Source: DATEHQ01 sp035279525 (GTDB lineage Bacteria; Chloroflexota; Dormibacteria; Dormibacterales; Dormibacteraceae). From it: a stretch of DNA of 40,987 nucleotides. The translations under genes and the position numbers were made by a program. The notes beneath the pieces were generated by a model that made no database searches, was not told the origin of the DNA, and saw nothing but the letters and a program-made list of their open reading frames with translations. The DNA lies in the NCBI GenBank assembly GCA_035279525.1, contig DATEHQ010000034.1:1-40987 (forward strand), in the 5' to 3' direction. Shown here in pieces: positions 23,048 to 31,451 of this stretch (positions within the stretch are counted from its first letter, which is position 1; every line of letters begins with the position of its first letter).

Positions 23048-23995
23048 CTATGCCGTCGAAGGTCCCGCGAAGTCGACGAACAGCTCCTCGGCGTTCCAGG
23101 TGTCCACGCCCGGGATGTGCTTGGCGGCCAGGCTGGCCAGGACCCGGCCCGGCCCCAGCTCGACCACCGTGCGCACCTTCATGGCGCGCATGGAGACCAT
23201 CGTGCGGGCCCAGTCGACCTGGCGCAGCATCTGCTGCCGGAGCTCGTCCTGAAGCGCGGTCACCGTGCGCAGGGCCTCGCCTGTCGCATTGGCGAGGATG
23301 GGGATCGAGGGTGGCTTGAGCGGGAGCCTGTCGACGGCGTTGCGGAACGCGGTGGCGGCCGCCTCCATCAGCGGTGTGTGGGCGGCGAGCGGGATGGTGA
23401 GGATGAGCGCGCGCCGAGCCCCTGCGGCGAGCGCGAGGCGCTCAGCCTCCTGCACCGCGGCGATCTCGCCGGACAGCACGAACTGGACGTCGGCGTTGCG
23501 GTTGGCGGTCCACAGGCGGCCGAGGCGTGAGGCCTCCTCGCGGATGCGTTCGACCTGCGCCTCCTCGAGGCCCACCACAGCGATCATCCCGACGTGCTCG
23601 CCGGCCGCCTCGGCCATGACGCGGCCCCGTTCCTTGACGAGGAGCAGCGCGGTCTCCCACGGGATCGATCCCGCCGCCGCGAGCGATGCGATCTCGCCCA
23701 GGCTATGCCCGGCGGTGACGCTGACCTTTTCGAGACCGTAGCTCTCGCGCCACACCTCATAAGCCGCCCAGCAGACCGTCATCACACACGGCTGGATGAT
23801 GTCGGTGCGGTTCAGCTCCTCGAGCGGCCCCTCGAAGCAGAGGCGGCGCAGGGGCATGTCGAGCACCTCCTCGGCGCGTTCGAAGACGCGGCGCGCGGCG
23901 GGGTAGCGGTCGTACAGGTTCCTGCCCATGCCCGGCTTCTGCACGCCCTGGCCGGGAAAGAGGAGCGCGATCGGTCCCGCGAGGTCTATTCCCAT
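23048..23995 (-). CDS. fabD: Malonyl-CoA:ACP transacylase
   Basis: The 315-residue protein has FPGQGVQKPGMG near the start, S98 in the nucleophile elbow GHSLGE, and the base H206 in PLAAHTPLM. VVELGPGRVLASLAAK near the end completes the acyltransferase fold. It loads malonyl units onto acyl carrier protein. It lies 23 bases downstream of fabH. The order fabF-acpP-fabH-fabD is the reverse of the fabD-fabH-acpP-fabF order known in Streptomyces. All key residues are present. Confidence 0.95.
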   Translation of the reverse strand: MGIDLAGPIALLFPGQGVQKPGMGRNLYDRYPAARRVFERAEEVLDMPLRRLCFEGPLEELNRTDIIQPCVMTVCWAAYEVWRESYGLEKVSVTAGHSLGEIASLAAAGSIPWETALLLVKERGRVMAEAAGEHVGMIAVVGLEEAQVERIREEASRLGRLWTANRNADVQFVLSGEIAAVQEAERLALAAGARRALILTIPLAAHTPLMEAAATAFRNAVDRLPLKPPSIPILANATGEALRTVTALQDELRQQMLRQVDWARTMVSMRAMKVRTVVELGPGRVLASLAAKHIPGVDTWNAEELFVDFAGPSTA

Positions 23996-24018
23996 CTATG
24001 TGCTACCAGGTCATCCGT

Positions 24019-25059
24019 TCACGCCCACTTCAGGAGCGTGGCTCCCCACGTCAGTCCTGAACCGAATCCCGCCAGCAGGACGTGGTCGCCGCTCTTGACG
24101 CGCCCCTGGCGAACCGCCTCCTCGAGGGCCAGCGGGATCGAGGCGCTGGAGGTGTTGCCGTACTCGTCGATGTTGACGGCGACCTTCTCGAGCGGCAGGC
24201 CGATGCGACGCGCGGCGGCGTCGATGATCCGGAAATTCGCCTGGTGCGGCACCCAGAGATCGATGTCGTCAGGCGAGACGCCCGCCTTCTCGCAGACCTC
24301 GTTGGCCTGGCGGATGAAGATGTCCACGGCAAACTTGAATACGTCCGGCCCGACCATGTCGATGTAGGGCAGAGGGTCCTTCGCGGCGTAGGCGCCTTTT
24401 TCGATGTTGCCGCACGTGACCTGCGCGTACCCGCGGCCGTCCGAACCGAGGCACCAGCTCTGGAAGCCTGCACCCCTGGACGCGACCTTCACCACCGCCG
24501 CTCCGGCGCCATCGCCGAAGATCACCGCCGTGCCGCGGTCGCTGTAGTTGAGCATCCGCGACAGCACCTCGGCGCCGATGACCAGCACCGTGTCCGCGCG
24601 TTCGGTGGCGATGAAGGAGTCGGCGATCGAAAGCGCGTAGACGAAGCTCGTGCAGGCCGCGAGCGTGTCCCACGCCACCGAACCGGGAGCGTCGAGCTCG
24701 TTCTGCACGCGGCAGGCGACCGAGGGAAAGGGGCCGTCGGGTGAAGAGGTTCCGACCAGGATCATGTCCAGGTCGCTGGCCTCGATCCGGGCGGCCTCCA
24801 GCGCGCTGCGCGCGGCGCGGGTGGCCATGTCGAACGTCGTGGTTCCCGGCTCCGCGATGTGCCGGCGGTGAATCCCGGTGCGCTCGGTGATCCACTTGTC
24901 GGAGGTATCCATCATCTTCTCGAGGTCGAAGTTCGTGACCACCTTCTCGGGCGCGTAGACGCCGACGCCGGCGATCGCGCTCGGCCTGCCTTTGGCCTTG
25001 AAGGACCTGAGCGGAACCGCGTCCGACCGGCTCCGGTAAGCGTTGGTGATGGTCGCCAT
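24019..25059 (-). CDS. fabH: 3-oxoacyl-ACP synthase III
   Basis: The 346-residue protein contains the FabH triad: C136 in LAACTSF, H272 in VPHQANFRI and N302 in EYGNTSSASIP. FGDGAGAAVV is the usual glycine-rich turn. It condenses a short acyl-CoA with malonyl-ACP to start fatty-acid chains. The N-terminus is about 20 residues longer than E. coli FabH. It starts 4 bases after the acpP stop. The nearby threonine dehydratase could supply propionyl-CoA precursors, but primer preference cannot be read from the sequence. Confidence 0.95.
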   Translation of the reverse strand: MATITNAYRSRSDAVPLRSFKAKGRPSAIAGVGVYAPEKVVTNFDLEKMMDTSDKWITERTGIHRRHIAEPGTTTFDMATRAARSALEAARIEASDLDMILVGTSSPDGPFPSVACRVQNELDAPGSVAWDTLAACTSFVYALSIADSFIATERADTVLVIGAEVLSRMLNYSDRGTAVIFGDGAGAAVVKVASRGAGFQSWCLGSDGRGYAQVTCGNIEKGAYAAKDPLPYIDMVGPDVFKFAVDIFIRQANEVCEKAGVSPDDIDLWVPHQANFRIIDAAARRIGLPLEKVAVNIDEYGNTSSASIPLALEEAVRQGRVKSGDHVLLAGFGSGLTWGATLLKWA

Positions 25060-25063
25060 CGCG

Positions 25064-25321
25064 CTACGCCTCCAGCCGCTCGGCCGTCTTCTGCTCCAGG
25101 AACTTCCACAGGTCGGCGATCGTCTTCATCTTCTCGAGCTCATCGTCGGGCAGCTCCACGTCGTACTTGTCCTCGATCGCCGCGATCAGCTCGACCAGGT
25201 CGAGCGAATCCGCGGCCAGGTCGCGCTGGAAGCTCTTGTCCATCTGCACCTGGTCGGGTTCGACGCCAAGGATCTCGGCCGCGAGATCCTGGAGCTCCTT
25301 GAAATCGAGCTGTGTTGCCAT
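25064..25321 (-). CDS. acpP: Acyl carrier protein
   Basis: The 85-residue acidic protein has the phosphopantetheine site S39 in AADSLDLVELI and the conserved helices around it (FKELQDLAAEILGVEPDQV before, DDELEKMKTIADLWKFLEQ after). It carries growing acyl chains among FabD, FabH, FabF and FabG. It sits between fabF (9 bases upstream) and fabH (4 bases downstream) with AGGAGAGAA ahead of its ATG, a strong ribosome site that fits the large amounts of ACP needed. Confidence 0.96.
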   Translation of the reverse strand: MATQLDFKELQDLAAEILGVEPDQVQMDKSFQRDLAADSLDLVELIAAIEDKYDVELPDDELEKMKTIADLWKFLEQKTAERLEA

Positions 25322-25330
25322 TCTTCTCTC

Positions 25331-26596
25331 CTAGTTGGCCTCGGGGGCCTTGATCACGAGCGTCGCGTTGTGTCCGCCGAAGCCGAACGAGTTCGACATG
25401 GCGACCTTGACGTGCGCCTTGCGCGCCTTGTTCGGCACGTAGTCGAGATCGCACTCGGGGTCCTGGTGGTCGAGGTTGATCGTCGGCGGAAGCATTCCGC
25501 GGTCCAGGGCCAGCACGCAGGCGGCGGCCTCGATCGCGCCGGCCGCGCCCAGCAGGTGGCCGTGCACCGACTTCGTCGAGCTCACCGCCAGCTCGTGCGC
25601 ATGGTCGCCGAAGACGGCCTCGATCGCCCTGGTCTCGGCGACGTCGCCAAGCTTGGTCGACGTTCCGTGCGCGTTGACATAGCCGATGTCCGCCGGATCG
25701 ACCCCGCTCTTCTCGATCGCACGCCGCATCGCGCGGATCGCGCCTTTGCCCTCGGGATGCGGCGCCGTGAAGTGGTACATGTCCGCGCTGGCGCCGTAAC
25801 CGGCGATCTCCGCGTAGACCGTCGCGCCTCGAGCCCTGGCGTGCTCGAGGTCTTCGAGCACGAACATCACCGAGCCCTCGCTCATCACGAAACCGTCGCG
25901 GTCGATGTCAAACGGCCGGCAGGCCTTCTCCGGCTCGTCGTTTCTCTCGCTGGTCGCCTTGATCTGGCAGAACGCGCCCATCGTCAGCGGGGTGATGGTC
26001 GCCTCCGAGCCGCCCGCGAGCATCGCTACAGCGTCGCCACGCTTGATGATCTCCGCCGCCTCACCGATGCCGTGCGAACCTGACGCGCAAGCGCTGACGA
26101 TCGCGTAGTTCGGGCCGCCGGCGTGCGTGTGGATGGCGACGATTCCGGCCGCCATGTCGGCGATCATCATCGGCACGGTGAAGGGGCTGATCCGCTTCGG
26201 CCCCCGCTCCATGAGCTGGGTGTGGCTCTTCTCGATCTCCTCCATGCCGCCGATCCCGGAGCTGACGATCACGCCCACGTCGTCCGGGTCCATCTCGCCC
26301 GGGTCGAGACCCGCCTGGGCAAGCGCCTGCTTGGAGGCGGCCAGGGCGAACTGGCAGTAGCGCCCGATGTGGCGGGCGGTCTTGCGGTCCATGTAATCCT
26401 CGGGGTTGAAGCCCTTGACCTCGCCCGCGATCTTGGTGTCGAAACCCGCCGTGTCGAAGTGGGTGATCCGGCTCACGCCCGACACGCCCTCGATCATGTT
26501 CGACCACACGGTCTCGATGTCGTTGCCGATCGGCGTGATGAAACCCATGCCGGTCACCGCCACGCGCCGGTGCCCGTTTGAGGGGAGGTTGGTCAT
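25331..26596 (-). CDS. fabF: 3-oxoacyl-ACP synthase II
   Basis: The 421-residue KAS II has C170 in VSACASGSH, H310 in VNAHGTST and H347 in VHGHLLGAAG. The gatekeeper loop FGFGGHNATL lies near the C-terminus. It elongates acyl-ACP with malonyl-ACP. It is the first gene of the fab transcript. There is no ribosome site before the ATG; TAAGCT at 26608-26603 ends 6 bases before it, so the transcript may begin at the ATG itself (leaderless). The PucR-type regulator gene lies directly upstream on the same strand. Confidence 0.95.
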   Translation of the reverse strand: MTNLPSNGHRRVAVTGMGFITPIGNDIETVWSNMIEGVSGVSRITHFDTAGFDTKIAGEVKGFNPEDYMDRKTARHIGRYCQFALAASKQALAQAGLDPGEMDPDDVGVIVSSGIGGMEEIEKSHTQLMERGPKRISPFTVPMMIADMAAGIVAIHTHAGGPNYAIVSACASGSHGIGEAAEIIKRGDAVAMLAGGSEATITPLTMGAFCQIKATSERNDEPEKACRPFDIDRDGFVMSEGSVMFVLEDLEHARARGATVYAEIAGYGASADMYHFTAPHPEGKGAIRAMRRAIEKSGVDPADIGYVNAHGTSTKLGDVAETRAIEAVFGDHAHELAVSSTKSVHGHLLGAAGAIEAAACVLALDRGMLPPTINLDHQDPECDLDYVPNKARKAHVKVAMSNSFGFGGHNATLVIKAPEAN

Positions 26597-26691
26597 GTTT
26601 TTAGCTTACGGACGCGGCGGCCAAAGGACAGCCGCGCCAGGTGGCAAAAGGCGGGCCATTCTTTGGACCTGAAGTCCAGGGGTTGGGTTCT
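26597..26691 (-). promoter_or_regulatory. Gap ahead of fabF with a leaderless-type -10 and a palindrome
   Basis: TAAGCT (26608-26603) would place the start point at the fabF ATG. TGGAC-CTGAA-GTCCA at 26664-26678 is a 5-bp inverted repeat, a possible site for the neighbouring PucR-type regulator. No clear -35 is seen. Confidence 0.35.
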
Positions 26692-27975
26692 CTAGAGAAG
26701 CCTGCGCAGGTCGAGCGCCAGTTGGAGGCGGAGTCGCGCGGGTGGCGAGTCCAGGTCGCCGCCCAGGAGCTCGCGGAGGCGGTCGAGCCGGTAGAGGACG
26801 CTGTGGCGGTGGAGCTTCAGCTCGGCCGCGGCGTCCTTCACCGACCCTCGCCTCAGGTAGGCCTCCAGCGTTTCGATCAGCTGGTCGCGGTTGCGCACGC
26901 TGGGATCGGTGAGGCGTCCGAGCGTGTGAGCCACGAATCGCTCGGCGAGCAGGGGGTTCTGAGCCAGGACCAGGTGGGGGATCACCTCGTCGTGTCCGTG
27001 CGCGATCGCCTCGGGCCGCAGCTTGCGGCCGGCCTCGATCGCCTGCTGGGCCTCGAGGTATGAGCGCGAGATCCCGCGCAAGCCGGGATGGTAGCCGCCG
27101 ATTCCCGCGCGGACCCGTGCCTTCGCCTCGCCCGATCGACTCACGGCCTCGTCCTGCAGCTCCTGCACCAGCTGGCGGGCACCTTCCGCATCGTGTGGGG
27201 ACTCCGCGGGCCACAGCACGACCAGCGTGCCTGGGTCGGTCACGTGGTGGATCGCGCCGCGCGGCACGTTGATCGACGCCACCACCTCCTCGAGCGACTG
27301 CCCGCCGCGCTCGCTGTCGCGATTGGCCACGATCAGCTTGCAGATGACGGCGATGTAACCCGTGGCGGCGATGGGGAGCTTGAGCGCGAGGGCCTGTTTC
27401 TGCAGCTCGAGCTCGGAATCGAAGCTGTCGCTGATCAACGCGTGGAAGAGGCGCGCATGCGCGCGCGTGCCGCGCTGCATGTGCTGCTCGCGCGCGTGCA
27501 GGTAGGTCTTGGTGACATCGGCCGCGACCTGGTCGAGGGCGGCGAAGACGTAGTTGGCGGTGACCATGATCGCCTCCGGCGTGCCGTCGGGATGCCCGCG
27601 CCAGGCGCGCAGGATCTCGTTCCAGGCGACGCGGGCGGCGATGCGGTAGGCGGCGAGGATCGGCTCGACAGACTGGCTGCTGCGCGCCTGCAGGATGCCG
27701 AGCTGGGCCACGCGACGGAGCTCCTCGCTGGTCGCCGGCCGCGCCTCCCGAGCGGTGGCGAGGAACAGGTCCAGCCCGGCCTCGCAGGCGCGCACGATGG
27801 CCTCGCGCTGAGGCGGTACGCCCGTCGAGCCATCCCAGCGCACGAGGCTGACCACGGCGCGCGCCATGTGGCGGGCCATGCCCGCCCGGCGGTGCTCGAG
27901 CTCGGCGACGAGCCCGCTCGGCAGCGTCGCCACCGAGCGCGCAGTGGTTTTGGACCTGGCGGCCAACCTGGCCAT
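26692..27975 (-). CDS. PucR/CdaR-type regulator, FasR-like
   Basis: With the ATG at 27975 the protein has 427 residues. An N-terminal helical region is followed by a GGDEF-like/CdaR middle part (about 180-300). The C-terminal PucR helix-turn-helix (LIETLEAYLRRGSVKDAAAELKLHRHSVLYRLDRLRELLG) is near residues 370-410. It lies directly upstream of fabF on the same strand. Streptomyces FasR (SCO2386) and mycobacterial Rv2242 are PucR-like regulators beside the fab genes, and FasR activates them, so activation of fatty-acid synthesis is the best reading. The open frame reaches 63 codons further upstream, but that section is Ser/Thr/Arg-rich shadow. TAGAGT, 8 bases ahead of the ATG, could be a leaderless -10. 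Confidence 0.85.
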   Translation of the reverse strand: MARLAARSKTTARSVATLPSGLVAELEHRRAGMARHMARAVVSLVRWDGSTGVPPQREAIVRACEAGLDLFLATAREARPATSEELRRVAQLGILQARSSQSVEPILAAYRIAARVAWNEILRAWRGHPDGTPEAIMVTANYVFAALDQVAADVTKTYLHAREQHMQRGTRAHARLFHALISDSFDSELELQKQALALKLPIAATGYIAVICKLIVANRDSERGGQSLEEVVASINVPRGAIHHVTDPGTLVVLWPAESPHDAEGARQLVQELQDEAVSRSGEAKARVRAGIGGYHPGLRGISRSYLEAQQAIEAGRKLRPEAIAHGHDEVIPHLVLAQNPLLAERFVAHTLGRLTDPSVRNRDQLIETLEAYLRRGSVKDAAAELKLHRHSVLYRLDRLRELLGGDLDSPPARLRLQLALDLRRLL

Positions 27976-28027
27976 CGGGCTTAACTCTACGGCAGGGCCC
28001 GGCTTTGGACTCCCGGTGGCAACCGCC

Positions 28028-28774
28028 CTAGTTCGAGCTTCGCTCCTGGACGAACCCCAGGATGCGCCGCCACGCGTCGTCGCAAGCGTCCTTCCACTGC
28101 TCGAACTGCCTGTCGAAGAAGCTGTGCGGCGCTCCCGGGTAGACGTATCGCTCGTGCGTGACACCGGCCGCGGTCAGTTTGCGCTCGAACTCGTCGGCGG
28201 CCTCCATCGGGGTGGCCGCGTCGGCGCCCGCCACGAGCATGAGCAGGGGAACCTTCAGCTTTTTGATGTACGCCTCGCTCCGTTCGGGCCTTCCGTAGAA
28301 ACCGATGCATCCGTTGAGCGACGGGTTCAGGGCGGACTCGTTCCACGAGCTCGAGCCGCCGAAGCAGAAGCCGACCGTGAAAAGCGACTTCACGCCGCCG
28401 CCCTCCTTCGACTTCAGGTGCTTCATCGCGGCGGCGACGTCGAGCGCCATGTTCTCCTGGGTTGTCTGCTGCACGTGAGGCATGTACTCGAAGGCCTCGC
28501 TACGATCGCCGATCCCCGCGGTGCGGCCGAAGTAGTCGATCGCCACCGAGTCGATCCCGACCTCGGCGAAACGTTGGGCGAGCTCCTTGTAGAACTGGTG
28601 GAGGCCGCGCACGTCGGGCATCACGACCATGCCGGCGCCGGTCGGTTTGGAAGCTCGCGCGAAGTAGGCGGCAAACCGGTTTCCGTCGGTGGCGGTCAGG
28701 ACGAAATCACCCTGGTCCGCGGCCGCGCCGCCGATCGGCGGCAGGGGCACTCTCGCATCGTCTGAGTAGCACAT
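28028..28774 (-). CDS. Dienelactone hydrolase-family protein
   Basis: The ATG at 28774 gives 248 residues of alpha/beta-hydrolase type. The triad is C137 in GFCFGG, D185 in VAGADAATP and H217 in GAPHSFF; a cysteine nucleophile marks the dienelactone hydrolase family. Members open lactone rings in the breakdown of chlorinated or natural aromatics, but many have other ester substrates. MPDVRGLHQFYKELAQRFAEVG near the start is typical. No other aromatic-degradation genes are nearby, so the substrate is unknown. The start is almost back to back with the divergent DinB-like gene (31 bases apart). Confidence 0.88.
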   Translation of the reverse strand: MCYSDDARVPLPPIGGAAADQGDFVLTATDGNRFAAYFARASKPTGAGMVVMPDVRGLHQFYKELAQRFAEVGIDSVAIDYFGRTAGIGDRSEAFEYMPHVQQTTQENMALDVAAAMKHLKSKEGGGVKSLFTVGFCFGGSSSWNESALNPSLNGCIGFYGRPERSEAYIKKLKVPLLMLVAGADAATPMEAADEFERKLTAAGVTHERYVYPGAPHSFFDRQFEQWKDACDDAWRRILGFVQERSSN

Positions 28775-28805
28775 GGGTCGATTCTCGCCTACATTGAAAG
28801 CCGGA

Positions 28806-29327
28806 ATGAAGATCGAGAGCACCGCGTTCACCGTCGACGACGTCAGGTCGTTCATGGCGTCTTATCGAGACCACGAGCGTGAGGTTCTCGCGCGGCGGTT
28901 GGAGGACGTTTCGCGCCGCCTGGCCGTGCTGGCGCCGCACATCGGATCTGCCGGCTCGAACGGAGACGGATGGAACGCGCACGAGGTCCTCGCCCACATC
29001 GCCGTCGTGTCGAAGTTCTACGGGGTGTTGGTGCACAAGATCGCGAGCGGCCAGGTGACCGAGCTCGACCTGCTCGAAAGCGTGCACATGCGCGATGCCG
29101 CTGGGGAGCAGATGGCGGCCTTGAAAGACGAGGAGCTCGTGAAGATGGCGCTGGCCGACCAGGAGCGAACCATCAAGACGCTGCGCCGGCTGGACGCCGA
29201 ATCGCTCGGCAGGTCGGCGCTGATGAGCGGTGAGGTGACGATGACTGCCGAGGAGGTCGCCAGGCTCCCGCTGATCTCCCACCTCGAGCTGCACCTCGAC
29301 CAGCTCGAAGGTCTGTTGGGGAGCTAG
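28806..29327 (+). CDS. DinB-like four-helix protein
   Basis: The ATG at 28806 gives 173 residues, mostly helical. WNAHEVLAHIAVVSKFY near 56-72 carries the first DinB metal-binding His and its helix; HLELHLDQLEGLL at the end carries the third-helix His pair. DinB/YfiT-like proteins often bind a metal and act as thiol-dependent transferases, but roles are rarely known. The region before the ATG overlaps the dienelactone hydrolase promoter, so the longer open frame from 28773 is less likely. Its stop codon shares the palindromic CTAG with the stop of the convergent HIT gene. Confidence 0.7.
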   Translation: MKIESTAFTVDDVRSFMASYRDHEREVLARRLEDVSRRLAVLAPHIGSAGSNGDGWNAHEVLAHIAVVSKFYGVLVHKIASGQVTELDLLESVHMRDAAGEQMAALKDEELVKMALADQERTIKTLRRLDAESLGRSALMSGEVTMTAEEVARLPLISHLELHLDQLEGLLGS

Positions 29328-29746
29328 CCGCCGGCCTGCGAGTAGCCGAGCCGGCGCAGCTCGCGCCGGATCGATGCCGCGGCCTCGTCCATCATCTTCG
29401 GCTCAGGGCTCGGATCCTGGTTTCCGAAATCGAGGTCGTGAAGGCCGCGGATCGGGACGACGTGGAAGTGGCAGTGCGGGACCTCGAGCCCGGCGACCAT
29501 GACCCCGATGCGCTCCGGCTTGAACGCCACCATCTGCGCCCGGCCGACCGTCTGCGCCGTTTCCGCGAGGTGAGCGAGGAGCGCGGGATCAAGGTCGATC
29601 CAGTGGTCGATCTCCTTCCGCGGGACCACCAGCGAATGGCCCGGCCGCAGCGGACGGTTGGAGAGGAACACGACACATTCGTCGTCCTTCCAGACGAAGC
29701 GCGCCGGCAGGTTGCCCTCGATGATCTGCGTGAAGATCGTTGCCAT
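29324..29746 (-). CDS. HIT-family nucleotide hydrolase
   Basis: The 140-residue protein has the HIT motif H91-C-H93-F-H95-VVPI. The N-terminal strand set FTQIIEGNLPARFVWKDDECVVFLSNRPLRPGHSLVVPRKEIDHW is that of Hint/HIT proteins, which split AMP from phosphoramidates or adenylylated compounds. It lies 3 bases after the ABC permease gene on the same strand and may be co-transcribed. The three 3'-terminal bases of its stop and of the opposite DinB stop overlap in CTAG. The precise substrate is unknown. Confidence 0.93.
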   Translation of the reverse strand: MATIFTQIIEGNLPARFVWKDDECVVFLSNRPLRPGHSLVVPRKEIDHWIDLDPALLAHLAETAQTVGRAQMVAFKPERIGVMVAGLEVPHCHFHVVPIRGLHDLDFGNQDPSPEPKMMDEAAASIRRELRRLGYSQAGG

Positions 29747-29749
29747 CGT

Positions 29750-30523
29750 TCAGGTGCGCGGCTCCCACTCGAAAAAACGCACCGCGAGCACCAGGCCCGC
29801 GATCCCCCAGACGCCCATCACGAGGAGGTCGTTGGTCTGGAGACCCGACCCGCTGAGCTGGAAGAACGAGCCGGACAGGGCATCCGCAAAGTGCCTCACC
29901 GGGAAGATCTTGCCGGCCAGGTCCAACCACTGCGGCGGGTTGTGCAGCGGGATGAAGATGTCGGAGATGAAGAGCAGGGGAAGGATGGTCGCGTTGACCA
30001 CCGCCGGCGCGGCGTCGGAGTTTGGAATGGCGGCGGTGACCGCGACGCCCAGGGCGCAGAAAGCGGCGGCGCCCACGACGAGCGTCAAAGCGAACGCGGG
30101 CAGCGTCTCCGTGGGCAGCGTGACGCGATAGAAGATCGCACCGAAGCCCGCGCAGACGGCGACCAGCAGGACGGCGATCATCACCGAGTGGGCGATGCGG
30201 GCGAACATGTAGGCCCACACCGGCAGCGGTGATCCGCGGATTCGTTTCAGTGCGCCCGAATCGCGCGAGAAGCTGAGCGAGATGGCGATGTTGGTGTAGC
30301 ACGCCGTGATGACCGAGAAGCCCGCGATGGCAGGCACGTAGAAAGTGGATACGGAGATCGTCCGGCCCGGAGCGATTGGAATCGTGCCGTTGCCGAATAT
30401 CGTCGTGAAGATGACGAGAAACATGAGCGGGAAGACGATGGTGAAGAAGGCCGATGCGGGATTGCGAACGAAGGCCTTGTTGATGTACCAGATCTGCCTT
30501 ACGGCGAGCCAGAGGTCGTTCAT
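29750..30523 (-). CDS. ABC-2 type transporter permease
   Basis: The 257-residue protein has six membrane helices in the ABC-2 (DrrB-like) pattern. An N-terminal cytoplasmic helix leads to NPASAFFTIVFPLMFLVIFTTIFG, then a large loop and helices near 60-80, 110-130, 143-165, 175-195 and 230-248. The motif FFSDIF-like LLFISDIFIPLHNPPQWL before the last loop is typical. It works with the ATPase encoded just upstream (4-base ATGA overlap) to export a lipid, drug or polymer. The cargo is not identifiable. Confidence 0.88.
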   Translation of the reverse strand: MNDLWLAVRQIWYINKAFVRNPASAFFTIVFPLMFLVIFTTIFGNGTIPIAPGRTISVSTFYVPAIAGFSVITACYTNIAISLSFSRDSGALKRIRGSPLPVWAYMFARIAHSVMIAVLLVAVCAGFGAIFYRVTLPTETLPAFALTLVVGAAAFCALGVAVTAAIPNSDAAPAVVNATILPLLFISDIFIPLHNPPQWLDLAGKIFPVRHFADALSGSFFQLSGSGLQTNDLLVMGVWGIAGLVLAVRFFEWEPRT

Positions 30524-31440
30524 TCGGTGCTGGCGGGTGCCCCGGCTCCCCTGGTGATGCGGAGGTACGCGTCCTCGAGTGTGGGTCGGGTCACCTCGAG
30601 GCCCTCGAGCGTCACGCCTTTGCCGACGGCCCAGGAGGTGAGCTCGTAGAGAGTCCGCGTCGGATCGTGGGCCTCGAGCTCGATCGTGTCGCCGTCGACC
30701 CTGGCGCCTGCGCGCAGTCCGTCGGGCAGCTCGTCAGGCGACGCGAGGTGAAACCTGACCACTGCCGCCGCGTTCTGGCGGTCGGCCAGCGTGTCCGGCG
30801 TGCCGTCCGCCACCACCTGGCCGCCCGCGATGACGACCACGCGGTCCGCGAGGAACTGGACCTCGTCCATCGAGTGGGAGGTGAGAAAGATGGTCTTGCC
30901 CAGGGTGGCGAGGCCCTTGATCACGTCCCATGCGTTGCGGCGTGCCCCGGGGTCGAATCCCGTGGTCGGCTCGTCGAGGAACAGGATCCTGGGGTCGCCC
31001 GCCAGGGCGATGCCTACGTCGAGCCGCCGGCGCTGCCCGCCCGACAGCTGCGTCACTCGCGAGTCGCGCTTCTCGGTGAGCCCGACGAGCTCGATCACCT
31101 CGTCTCGCGGGCGCGGATGCGGGTAGTAGCCGCGAAACATGTCCACGGTCTCAGCGACGGTGAGATAGGGATCGACGCCGGTCGATTGCAGCACGATCCC
31201 GAGCTGCTGCTTGAGCCGGCGATCGTTGGTCGCCGGGTCGAAACCAAGAACCGAAACCCGGCCACCGTCGCGGCGCCGAAAGCCTTCGAGGATCTCGACG
31301 GTCGTCGTCTTGCCCGCGCCGTTCGGACCGAGCAGGGCGAAGACCTCACCCTCGGCCACGCTGAGGCTGATCCCGCGGACGGCCTCGAGCGATCCATAAG
31401 ACTTGCGAAGGTCGACCACCTCGACCGCCGGGGCTCCCAC
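30520..31440 (-). CDS. ABC transporter ATP-binding protein (DrrA-like)
   Basis: The 306-residue ATPase has Walker A GPNGAGKTT at 38-46, signature LSGGQRRRLDV at 131-141, Walker B ILFLDEPTTGFD at 151-162 and the switch SH in LTSHSMDEV. The C-terminal 80 residues (VVRFHLASPDELPDGLRAGARVDGD, LEVTRPTLEDAYLRIT) are the DrrA-type extension seen in drug and antibiotic exporters. It powers the ABC-2 permease encoded next, with a 4-base overlap. It follows the kinase gene by 11 bases on the same strand. Confidence 0.93.
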   Translation of the reverse strand: MGAPAVEVVDLRKSYGSLEAVRGISLSVAEGEVFALLGPNGAGKTTTVEILEGFRRRDGGRVSVLGFDPATNDRRLKQQLGIVLQSTGVDPYLTVAETVDMFRGYYPHPRPRDEVIELVGLTEKRDSRVTQLSGGQRRRLDVGIALAGDPRILFLDEPTTGFDPGARRNAWDVIKGLATLGKTIFLTSHSMDEVQFLADRVVVIAGGQVVADGTPDTLADRQNAAAVVRFHLASPDELPDGLRAGARVDGDTIELEAHDPTRTLYELTSWAVGKGVTLEGLEVTRPTLEDAYLRITRGAGAPASTE

Positions 31441-31451
31441 GCCGAACGATG

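Noticed and set aside
27455..27480. GC-alternating run (GCGCATGCGCGCGCG) as a structural or Z-DNA site
   Set aside because: It lies within the coding sequence of the PucR-type regulator and follows from Arg/Ala codons.
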